Shown: one piece after another, positions 12,376 to 20,720 of the stretch
Layout: every line of letters begins with the position of its first letter
How positions within the stretch are numbered: the first letter of the stretch is position 1
NCBI RefSeq assembly: GCF_032854445.1
Contig: NC_088297.1
Coordinates: 16,069,127-16,133,126, forward strand
Source: Liolophura sinensis
Taxonomy: Eukaryota > Mollusca > Polyplacophora > Chitonida > Chitonidae
DNA length: 64,000 bases
Reading direction: 5' to 3'
Translations under genes and position numbers: made by a program
The notes under the pieces: generated by a model
Seen by the model: the letters and a program-made list of their open reading frames with translations, nothing else
What the model was told of the DNA's origin: nothing
Database searches by the model: none

Positions 12376-12612
12376 GTGTGTATTTATTTATTTTATTTTT
12401 TTTTTTTTCAGTGGTGTTTTACACCTTACTCAAGAATACCACAACGATTTATCTAAATAGGGCAGAGCGTGGAGAAAAACCACTACCATCCGCAGGTTGC
12501 TTGTAGACCTCTCCACGCACCTCCAGAGAGCAATCCTGCATAAGCTGGAGTTGATCGCATGGTGAGAGACATCTGGGTTTTTTTTCTGCGCCAGAATGCT
12601 ACCTATTCGGCC
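12376..12612 (-). repeat. SINE-A, old copy
   Basis: Degenerate but nearly full: T-rich tail at 12376, GTTTTACACCTTACTCAAG, core (CCATCCGCAGGTTGCTTGTA), and a decayed tRNA head ending with GCCACGGAGG (12610-12619). Confidence 0.75.
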
Positions 12613-13160
12613 ACGGAGGACCCCGTAATGTGTACCTCTAGGTAAACATGGGCCACACAATACAGAACCAATCAAGGTCTTACATGTAATTAGCGACGTC
12701 ATTCAGGAATTTGTCAGGCTAATGTGGAAATAAGCAAGCGTAATCGGCTTTTTATGATGAATCCCAAAATTTACAAAAAGAAAGTTAAAAACAACAAACT
12801 GAAAAAAAAATCTTATTCTTACAAAAAGTGCAAAATAGCAAATGACTAAATTAAATAAGACGTATGTATTGGTTTCATTGGCGACTTACTGGTTGCGTTT
12901 GTTTAACGGTGAACAAAATATTTAACAAATCTTAATGACAATACTTACCTTAATCGTCTATAACAACTGGACTTCACTGCAGCAGTGCAGTGTGGAGCTG
13001 GAAACCGGGATCCAAAGATTCTTACAGCGTCTGCTTATTTATTCTTGAACTGCAAAAAGGGCTCACCCGGTCAATACGACTAATGATTTCTCCGCCCAGC
13101 TAAATAAAAAGACAAATGTTGTTCTTTATAACGTATCGAGTGACCAATTGTACAGTGTTA
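12613..13160. other. No recognised feature
   Basis: AT-rich, with many short A runs. No gene, tRNA or repeat family was recognised. Confidence 0.4.
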
Positions 13161-13164
13161 TGTT

Positions 13165-13395
13165 CTTTTGATGGAGTTTCATCCATCAGAAGGATGTGCG
13201 CATTAATCCGACGGGTCGCTGTGAGTTCAACGCCAGTTCATGCTGGTTTCCTCTCCAGTCATACGTCGGAAGGTCTGCTAGCAGTCCACGGATGGTCGTG
13301 GGTTTCGTCCCACCATAATGCTGGCCGCCGTCGTATAAGTGAAGTAGTCTTGAATACGACGTAAACCACCAATCAAATAAATAAATAAATACAAT
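13165..13395 (+). repeat. SINE-A
   Basis: Second half of the tRNA head (GTCGCTGTGAGTTCAACGCC), core and a clear CAATCAAATAAATAAATAAAT tail. It is truncated at its 5' end. Confidence 0.85.
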
Positions 13396-13404
13396 ATGAG
13401 TATA

Positions 13405-13545
13405 TTGATTTATTGATTTATTTGACGCCATACTCAAAAGTTTTTCACTTCTACGATGGTGATCAGTGATGATCGGCGGAAGATACTGGAGTTCCTGTTG
13501 AAAACCACCGACCTTTGCCAAGTCCCTGACGAGTTTTGTGACGTA
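13405..13545 (-). repeat. SINE-F
   Basis: GACGCCATACTCAAAAGTTT, then a core distinct from SINE-A (CCACCGACCTTTGCCAAGTC). This core recurs at 24640 and 59140, which defines a separate family with a related tail. Confidence 0.65.
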
Positions 13546-14001
13546 TAACCTATACACATTAGCAATGCATATTCATCGATATACTACGCCAACGGCCACA
13601 CCAGCGTCGCGGACAACTTATTTTCAACGGAACCCTTAGATCTGAAATGTGTGTCATTCTTCCCAGCTTATCTTTCAGAAATACAAATCTGTATTTTTCC
13701 ATTTATTAACCTGAAACTCGGTCTTTTCGTGTGTACTGTCCTTAACATGTCAAATCTGTACGCTACAAAAACTTGTTTCCTGTAATACTTCAGTAACTTT
13801 TACTTCATATCATCTACTTATTCGTGAATAATAAAGATAGTAATTTCACAATTAACACAAATGTACCTGTTACATCAGCAGCAGGCCAACTTCGCTAATG
13901 CCCATTTAACATTTCTAACGCTGTCCAAGTGGATGCATCGGTTACATTTGTGTTATTTGCGACATTATGGGCTTTATTCTGGCGTAATGATGTGATATGA
14001 A
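13546..14001. other. No recognised feature
   Basis: AT-rich, no gene or repeat recognised. Confidence 0.4.
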
Positions 14002-14166
14002 TTCTCTAAAGTTAAACAGGTTCTGAAGGATCTCACTGTGCAAGAAACACTCGCTGACCTTCATAGTGAATTTGTCATCACTGTATCAGACAAGGCTCCT
14101 AATAATGTCATCTTTATTTGCAAGAATTATTATTATCAAATTCTTGTTCAAGAGCTATGTGCATAA
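14002..14166 (+). mobile_element. Penelope-type reverse transcriptase fragment
   Basis: An open stretch of about 50 codons too short to show as a long frame. It carries TLADLHSEFVITVSDKAP followed by NNVIFICKNYYYQIL. This matches a block I remember from Penelope-like RTs (...KYVIVPADKASNNIVFVCKxYY...). Only this piece is recognised, and it is a fossil. Confidence 0.55.
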
Positions 14167-14469
14167 CTATAGTATAATATAATATAAACTTACGGCCCAA
14201 AGAAACTTTACAAAGAGTTCAAATCAATTTATTTTGCCAGAGCAAAAAACAGGATGACTGAAGTTTAATATATTGAAAAGACTAATGACTTTAGATATTG
14301 AAAGTCTTGAGTAAGAACGGACAAAGTAGCCCTCAAATCATTTTAGAAGTAAACAAACAGAGCAGGGGTAGAAAAATAGCCATTCCATCTTGGTTAACAA
14401 TGGGAAGAGTATGCAAAAAGTTGATTATTTTTAAAATATCAAAAACCAATCAATATCGCTTGTGGCCAC

Positions 14470-15439
14470 CCCTTTTTTCAATGCATGCAAAAACTCTCCA
14501 ACGCATAAAAAACGTCAGTCGACTGATGAGATGACGTGGGATTCGTTGCCATTCATCTTGGAGAGCGAACGCCAGTTCTTGTCGGCTGGCTGCAAGGTAT
14601 GGCCGTTATCTTACTCGACGACCCATGCTATCCCAAAGGTGTTCTGTGGGGACATATCTGGGGAACGTGCAGGCCACGGCAAGACGTTGACGTCGTTGGC
14701 TTCCAGGAAGTTCTGCACAACTCAAGCTGTATGGGGTCTGGCGTTGTCATGTTGGTACAGGACACCACGTGGTTGCTGTTGAAGGAATGGCACGACAACA
14801 GGACGTAGAATTTCATCCACGTAACGTCGAGGTGTTAAGTTCCCGTAGATGATGACCAGTGGCGTCCGTTCCTCTCCACAAATCCCACCCCACGCCATCA
14901 CGCTGCCGTCACCAAACGGCACCACCTCCTGGATGCATGATGAAGCCGTTCGTTCGCCTCTTCGACGGTAAACTCGCTGTCTGCCATCGTCTCGGAACAT
15001 GCAGAAGCGGCTTTCATCCGTGAAAATAACACGTAGCCAATCCCGTCGCTGCCAACGGTGTACAATTCCTACCCATCGCAACTTCAGCAACTGCCCTCTG
15101 AATGGTCGATAGGCCCTAATTTCGTGAGCCCTGGGTCTCCTGGACACGGTCTGCCGATTGACCCGGTCACCTAAGGTACTGATTGATGATGACGTCACTG
15201 TCAGGAAGCCGTTCTTCAGGATGTAAGGTGCGCAGGCACCCGTCTTCTCTGGGCGTACTTACCCTAGGCCAGCCTGTTCTTGGCCTGTCCGATGTCTGCC
15301 CTGTCTTTCTGTAACGTTGCATCAAGTTTGACACAGTTACACGAGAGCAGCCGAAGGTCCTTGCAATGTGGGTATGGGTGGCTCCCATGGATACCATGCC
15401 CAGGGCCCTCTGGCGTCGTTGCGGTGTCAATCGAGGCAT
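14470..15439 (-). pseudogene. Tc1-like transposase, about two frameshifts
   Basis: This is a cut-and-paste DDE transposase. The N-terminal helix-turn-helix region (15439-15200) reads MPRLTPQRRQRALGMVSMG...IARTFGCSRVTVSNLMQRY. After a frame change near 15197 the catalytic part reads RRDWLRVIFTDESRFCMF (first D), RQRVYRRRGER, GDGSVMAWGGI and LYQHDNARPHTA (second D). Past 14722 another frame change leads to EHLWDSMGRRVR (the catalytic E) and QDEWQRIPRHLISRL, ending near GGHKRY at about 14470. The motifs and spacing fit Tc1 rather than mariner. No matching terminal inverted repeats were found by eye. Confidence 0.85.
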
Positions 15440-15798
15440 TACTTTGGTGGTAAACGCCCTCGTGCATGTATCGCGCGTGTACTTTCTTCCGCGCGAGGTA
15501 TGCGTTCGCTGATGGCCGGGGCAGATGTCCCATCGGGAGAATGTCCTGGCGCAGACTGGGCAATCGAAGTCACCCCTCTCCGAGGACTCTCCGGGTACTC
15601 GACGTTCATGCCGCAGTAAATCCGCCCCGCGAGAAAACTCTCCCTGGCACTGTGCTCATGTGTGGACCATGATTGTTGGACGAAAGATGGCATTTAAAAG
15701 CTCTCGAGCGGTTTTGAACACACCCAAGCAAGCTGCACTTGGATGGGTCCACTACAGTCCGTGTGATGGGGTTGCTTTCTCTTCCTTTGGTCGTCAGC
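15440..15798. other. 5' region of the Tc1-like element
   Basis: GC-richer than its surroundings. It has overlapping open frames on both strands, none resembling a known protein. It is probably the non-coding leader of the Tc1-like element, whose outer end is not fixed. Confidence 0.35.
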
Positions 15799-15910
15799 AA
15801 ACGGTGCGGTGCGGTGAGGTGAAGTATAGTAAAGTGTGGTGCGGTGCGATGCGGTGCCGTGTGGAGAAGTATAGTAAAGTGTGGTGTGGTGCGGTGCGGT
15901 GCGGTGCATT
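15799..15910 (+). repeat. GGTGC pentanucleotide array
   Basis: Repeated GGTGC with variants, organised into two higher-order blocks each containing GAAGTATAGTAAAGTGTGGT. The block pattern implies a duplication of about 50 bp within the array. Confidence 0.85.
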
Positions 15911-15999
15911 GTGGGATATCTGAAGTTTGCACGGCATGATTTTAACTCACAGCTGAAACAGTTTTATTGATGAATGCTGATTATAAGATATTGGTGGTG

Positions 16000-16082
16000 A
16001 GGATAAGCCTACGTTCGTCGCACAGGTTCTAAAGGTCAAGCTTGTCTAGTGGTGGCAGTGATGTGCCGTAAGGAATATTGCC
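16000..16082 (+). repeat. Dispersed repeat G, copy 1
   Basis: Shares AAGCCTACG, TCAAGCTT-TCTAGT and GTGGCAGTGATG in order with 23458-23545. The class of repeat is unknown. Confidence 0.6.
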
Positions 16083-16145
16083 TAAAATGCCTGGTGCCAG
16101 ATATTTTGTTAGCAGACAGTGGCCATGCCTCAGGTTCTTATCACC

Positions 16146-16164
16146 ACCCCCCCCCCCCCCCCCC
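16146..16164 (+). repeat. Poly-C run
   Basis: About 18 C in a row. Runs of this kind also occur at 37365, 48358 and 54127. Length is prone to sequencing error. Confidence 0.8.
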
Positions 16165-16610
16165 ACTCCCTTATGCAAAATGTTTTTACTGTTAAGATCG
16201 GGTTCAGTTTTATAGGTAGTGCAAACTATAGAGGCCGGGGTTATCTTTTGACATTTGGCAAATTAATGACTTCCCCACATGTAATAATAGCATATAGCAG
16301 ATGGATAAACGACCAGTGAAGGCGACCCCAGCAATCATCATTAGCAGAGATGAGATCGATATATTTATATATGGATTGGATTAGAAACGGATTTAATCCG
16401 TACATCTTTTATTTTCTTATCTGAACGGTTTTCATTAAAACCAGTGGTTGTTTTGCTGGTGTTGACTTTTAACGGTCTTGCATTTTCCCGCTGTGATTCA
16501 TGTTAGCTCACTCACACACTAAAGCTCCACCTGTGTTGAAATCTAACACAACAACTTTTGAGTAGCTATGTAGCGTATGTTTATGCTATGGGCCACATCG
16601 GTATAGGCCT
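16165..16610. other. No recognised feature
   Basis: I looked here for the first three membrane segments of the adjacent GPCR remnant and did not find them. Confidence 0.4.
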
Positions 16611-17338
16611 ATGTCTCAAATCGAGCGCTTCGTCGTAATTTGCTACCCTTTGAAATTACAGGATGTTAGTAGTGAATATCCTGCTCGCAATATTCATTAC
16701 ATCAGTCCTAAATATGTTGTTCAGATTTTCAGTGACAACGCAAGCAGACCCGCTAAAAAATGAAACAACACATGTCACTGAACCCACTATTTTCTAAAAT
16801 CCAGTTCCTGGTGTACGCATTCTCAGCCGCAATCATACCAATCCCATTATTAACTGCGTTGACAGTCATGATTTTGTTCAAACTAAAGCAAGTCAGTAAA
16901 GCACGCAAAGTGAATTTAAGAACATCAACAAACGGCAAAACAGGCAAATAAAGCAGGACTACCAGCAACCTGCGGATTGTCGTGGGTTTCCTCCGGGCTC
17001 TGCCCGGTTTCCTCCTACCATAAGGCTGGCCGCCGTTGTTTAAATGAAATATTCTTGAGTACGGCGTAAAACACCAATCAAATAAATAAATAAGAAGAGC
17101 AAATTCTGCTCGCCAGTCTTTTGGTGTTTTTGATTTGTCACATTCTATAAGCATCCATAACGTTTATATGGCGGCTCTTCGTGGATGCGCTGTAATCGCT
17201 CAATTCCCATTTGAACTTAAAATGCGTGTTTCGTTAGCGATCAGCTTGCATGTTCTTTATCCTACCTTGAATTTTATCTTTTGTATTTGCTGCAGTAAAA
17301 TAATGTGCAAAGCCATCAAGGACTTGTTTCACATTTAG
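16611..17338 (+). pseudogene. Decayed class A GPCR (end of TM3 to helix 8)
   Basis: Pieces in different frames, in the right order, add up to the second half of a rhodopsin-like receptor. Frame 1 has MSQIERFVVICYPLKLQ, the E/DRY-type motif and loop 2. The next frame, from 16663, has LVVNILLAIFITSVLNMLF (TM4) and an extracellular loop with an N-glycosylation site (NETT). The third frame, 16760-16951, has FLVYAFSAAIIPIPLLTALT (TM5, with its proline) followed by a basic loop. A SINE-A sits at 16955-17092. Then SLLVFLICHIL and TFIWRLFVD (TM6), with in-frame stops, and LYPTLNFIFCICC with SKIMCKAIKDLF (TM7 and helix 8). TM1-3 are absent. The receptor subtype is uncertain; a peptide receptor is likely. 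No function remains. Confidence 0.68.
16955..17092 (+). repeat. SINE-A inside the GPCR remnant
   Basis: 5'-truncated copy from ACCAGCAACCTGCGG to CAATCAAATAAATAAATAAG. It splits the third intracellular loop of the GPCR remnant between TM5 and TM6. Confidence 0.85.
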
Positions 17339-18067
17339 ACCCATCAAAAGCGATTCCAGGTTATATTTTATCATTTTTAGCTCGCATTTTTCAGTTCCAA
17401 CGCTACTGATAGAAGTTGTTTGAACGAACGCTAGACAGCGCAAACAGTTCTATTAGGGCTTCTAGTCAACAAGCTTCCCACGAACAGCCAGAGTACGGGA
17501 ATTTACAGATTATGTGTCCATGGCCGGAATAAAAATATAGATTTAAATTGTTTGCGGGCATGTGAAGTTATGACTTTAAATCTCAAATATTGCCAATTTT
17601 GTTATTTGTTGTATTGCAGTTCGGAACAGTGAAGATCTTGTCGTAACGAAGCATCTGTATTTACAATTGGTTGTGGCTGCGTATTTGCTGCAAGGCGGTC
17701 CCAATGCGAGCATATTAAACCTATTCCTCACTGGAAGGATTAACCTCACCCAAGTTACTATGACATGGTCATTTGCTTTTGTTTATGCTTAAGGAAATTC
17801 CATTCCCGTATAATGGACATTCCAAGGTCCCTGATCGCTCTTGTTACAAATTAACTATGACGCGCTTGAGATACGTCATGTTATGACGTGCCTTGACAGT
17901 GATGTATGATGGGCTGGATACGCGGTGTACTTCCTCCTGTGTTTTCTTTCTGATGGAACTAGTGAATAAATATACACGTGAAGATCTCACCACCAGAAAT
18001 CGGTTGTGCTTCATTCCATCATTTGCTCACGTCACATTACATCAGTGAATGGCATTCTCCTGCTGTG
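17339..18067. other. No confident feature
   Basis: No gene recognised. The part from 17880 to 18045 has an AATAAA (17964-17969) and a repeat-like look but no second copy in the window. Confidence 0.4.
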
Positions 18068-18215
18068 GTGGCATAGTGGAAAGAGCGTTTGCTTCGTAAA
18101 CGGTAGAACCGGGGTTCAATCCCGAATCTCGAGAAACATCGGTCATCTCGCTTGGCGTTCAACAAAACAGGAATAGGTCAAGTACTGTCAGTGTCAGCCC
18201 GATGTCAGTGTAATG
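18068..18215 (+). repeat. SINE-B variant, 5' part
   Basis: A tRNA-like head (GGCATAGTGGAAAGAGCGTT as A box, GGTTCAATCCC as B box) is followed by CGCTTGGCGTTCA, a SINE-B core word. The 3' part is missing where the MITE begins at 18217. Confidence 0.65.
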
Positions 18216-18216
18216 C

Positions 18217-18466
18217 ACACGAAAAACACTTATACTGAAATTTAACACAACGATCTGTGTTCTTTTCATTCAACAAAGAAATGTGTTACCCCCGAACAAA
18301 CATTTGTTATATAATTGTGAAGTACACATGTGTGTGATACAAAATAATGAAACACAGACAAGACCATGTGTTAGTTCAGCACGAGATAGAGTTGTTCAAA
18401 TCTGACACAAGACTTATATTCAAAATAACAGGTGTTGTGTTCATTCAACACAAGTGGTTTTTGTGT
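18217..18466. mobile_element. MITE with ~45-bp inverted ends
   Basis: The left end ACACGAAAAACACTTATACT and the inverted right end ACACAAAAACCACTTGTGTT both run on into TAACACAACGATCTGT-like sequence. About 250 bp, non-coding. The target duplication is not clear. Confidence 0.6.
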
Positions 18467-18835
18467 CCTCAAAGTTTTGTGCGCAAGTCAGGCCCGTGAC
18501 CAATGAGGTCGCGTGTTCGAATCCAGCTCTCGCTGGTTCCGCTGTAAGTCGGGAATTTTCAGGTGCATGTTGAAGGGTGTCTGAAGTGGACATGACTTGT
18601 TTAATTTTTCTTAGCTCGGCTTTATACATTCAAGCATGAATAGTTGGATAAATATTGTAGGGACAAAATCATTACCGGCGTGTTAAGAAGGTATATGGAG
18701 ATTTAAATCCTGGTTGTGAAATTTTAACTCCCACATTGGATATACATCATAATAATACACAAAGTGATATCCACGTTTAACTTTATACAAGACCACAAAA
18801 AAGAGTTCCGTCGACCATTTATTGCCATTTATTGA
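18467..18835. other. tRNA-like B box and unassigned DNA
   Basis: GAGGTCGCGTGTTCGAATCC (18506-18525) looks like the T-arm of a tRNA-derived repeat. A similar T-arm occurs near 61805. The rest is unassigned. Confidence 0.35.
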
Positions 18836-18839
18836 TAAC

Positions 18840-18945
18840 AACAGAAGCGCGAAAAATCTCTTGCCCGAAAGTGGGATTGAACCCATAGTGTGAATTTGCG
18901 ATAGAAGGGCAACTAGTTTAAACCTTCGGCCACAGCGCACTCCTA
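18840..18945 (-). repeat. tRNA-like sequence (SINE head or tRNA relic)
   Basis: On the minus strand GTGGCCGAAGGTTTAAACTA (A box) and GGGTTCAATCCCACTTTCGG (B box) are spaced as in a tRNA with a long variable arm. No matching acceptor stem is seen, so it is called a relic. Confidence 0.4.
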
Positions 18946-19225
18946 TAAATGCTCACAAGTTACTATCAAAACAAGTTCAGTCACATCCGAAAGTAGCAAA
19001 TCTAGTGCGTTACGGAAAAGAACATGTTACGGTAATAGAAATTATTTTGGTACAACTACCTGTAAAAGGACCAACTGACATAATTGACCAGGGCTTTGCA
19101 AGGGATTAACAGATTCTCTGGATTTGTATAGAACACAAATTAAGAGATTTACGGATTATATTCACAAGAGTGAATAACACGCTCATGTTGAGTAATCCGT
19201 CCGATAGTGCCATTATGCTAATCTC
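18946..19225. other. No recognised feature
   Basis: AT-rich, nothing recognised. Confidence 0.35.
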
Positions 19226-19460
19226 GAACTCTTGCTGGCCAAAGATTTAATCTTCTTGTGGAGTCATAGGCTACCAAAATGCATAAGGCGCGCAGAATGT
19301 GTAGTGGGCAGAAGAGTGTGTGTTGGATTAGCTATAGTAACCACGGTCTTGTCAAGGAAACAGAACCGTTGTGCACACTGGGCGGCGAGACAGTCCTCAT
19401 GTTTGCTCCCCACCGGAGCGAGTATCGTGTATCACACACCCCAGGGTAAGGCAAAATAAG
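19226..19460 (+). other. Possible 5'UTR exon of the Toll-like receptor gene
   Basis: A stretch of locally higher GC ends in two good donor sites, CAGG|GTAAGG (after 19445) and AAG|GTAAGAAG (after 19460). The TLR coding exon downstream starts with an acceptor at 20720, so a non-coding first exon must lie upstream, and this is the best candidate I see. It is unproven. The open frame 19232-19459 is probably not translated. Confidence 0.3.
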
Positions 19461-19557
19461 GTAAGAAGTTTAAATCTTGTATACAATGTCGATATTTCAT
19501 GCATTTGAATCACAAAACTAAGAAAGTATCGCCCCTGTGGTTTCCAAACATTCATTA

Positions 19558-19791
19558 CACTCACAAAATTATTCTGTTAATTTTAACCGAAAGTCTGGGG
19601 ACCGAGTGTTGCTAAAATATATTATTTTATTTCAGCTGATTGCCCTGTTAAATATAACACACATATTCTATTAATTCAACGTAAAATATATACATGCTGA
19701 ACATGAAAGACTATTGTGTCGATAGAATACATTCAAGCATCACTCAGACAGCACACTTTCTGTTGAAATTAGCAGATTAATTCTTTAAGTA
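19558..19791. mobile_element. MITE E, copy 1
   Basis: Starts CACTCACAAAATTATTCTGT and ends TTAAGTA, flanked by TA on both sides. It shares its ends and most of its interior (TTAAATATAACACACATATT; CATCACTCAGACA) with 35697-35961. Inserted in the presumed 5'UTR intron of the TLR gene. Confidence 0.7.
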
Positions 19792-20244
19792 TAGGGGTCC
19801 ACGCCGTCCTGGTGGGACATCAATTGAAATTGTTAGGATTATTATTCTTTGCATTTTCAAAGTTCCTTTATGTTCAAAACTACTAGATATAGAAACCAAA
19901 CATAGCAGTAACAATACTGAGCACATCTGAAAACTTTTGGCGGCCATTTTTAAATTTTATAGAAAAGTTTTCAAAAATATTCAGCCCTATCAGTCAAAAC
20001 TTCTTGAGTATGCCGTTAACTAGCAATTGACTTTTACCAAAAAACATTCAGTTCAAATATTTATCCATTAACTTAACATAAATGTGCGTAATGTTGTAAA
20101 AATGTATCATGCGGAAGACACCAGATGTGACCGTCGCTGCATCTACAATGACTGTATATTACAAAAAAGGTCAGATCAATCATTTTGCTTTCCATAAAAA
20201 GTGTACATAAACAATAAGACGAAGTACTATTCCAATTAAGCCCC
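19792..20244. other. No recognised feature
   Basis: Intronic if the TLR first exon lies near 19.4 kb. No family recognised. Confidence 0.35.
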
Positions 20245-20425
20245 ATGCAGGGCCTTCGTGTCCTAGTGGTTAGCGTGCTGGCGCAGGACTATGATCCAGC
20301 AGCCTCTCACCAATGTGATCTATGTGAGTTCAACTAATTTTGGCTTCCTATCCAATCGTACATAGGTAGGTCTGCCAAGAAATGGTCGTGGATTTCCTCC
20401 CACTAATATACATTTTCATATAAAT
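20245..20425 (+). repeat. SINE-A, old copy
   Basis: Head GTCCTAGTGGTTAGCGTGCT, GAGTTCAACTAATTTTGGCT, core with AATGGTCGTGGATTTCCTCC. The tail is eroded. Confidence 0.75.
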
Positions 20426-20710
20426 TTAAAAAAATTGTGTTCGGCATAAAAAGCATTCACAACTGTTTAAGACAATGTGAGAAATCTTTGAAACATATTG
20501 TCCAAAAATCCACATGATAAAGTAATGACGTACGTCCCTTTTCGTTCTTTGAAAAGAAAAATTAAAAACAAACCGTTTCAATACCAGCAAAGTTATGACT
20601 CGTCATTATTTTGGGTACACGTTAGTTTTACTTCATGTGCACTCTAAATGCTGCTGTTCAGTTCAAAACCTATTGTGTATGTGTCAGTGTCTAAACTTTG
20701 TCTTATTGTC

Positions 20711-20720
20711 TCTTTTCAGA
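20711..20720 (+). promoter_or_regulatory. Splice acceptor before the TLR coding exon
   Basis: CTCTTTTCAG with a T-rich run before it gives a strong acceptor. It implies a 5'UTR intron, with 58 nt of 5'UTR in the last exon before ATG 20779. Confidence 0.6.

Noticed and set aside
14462-14808. Plus-strand frames of 90-106 codons over the Tc1-like region
   Set aside because: They are shadows of the minus-strand transposase, which carries the recognisable motifs.
15439-15923. Several overlapping frames on both strands beside the Tc1-like element
   Set aside because: GC-rich, low-complexity translation including the GGTGC array; no resemblance to proteins.
17879-18040. A stretch beginning TGTTATGACG and ending CACATTACA that looked like a lone LTR
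   Set aside because: No flanking duplication, no second copy in the window and no associated coding parts. Not supported.
18070-18145. A possible functional tRNA gene
   Set aside because: A and B boxes are present but there is no paired acceptor stem, and SINE-B core follows directly.
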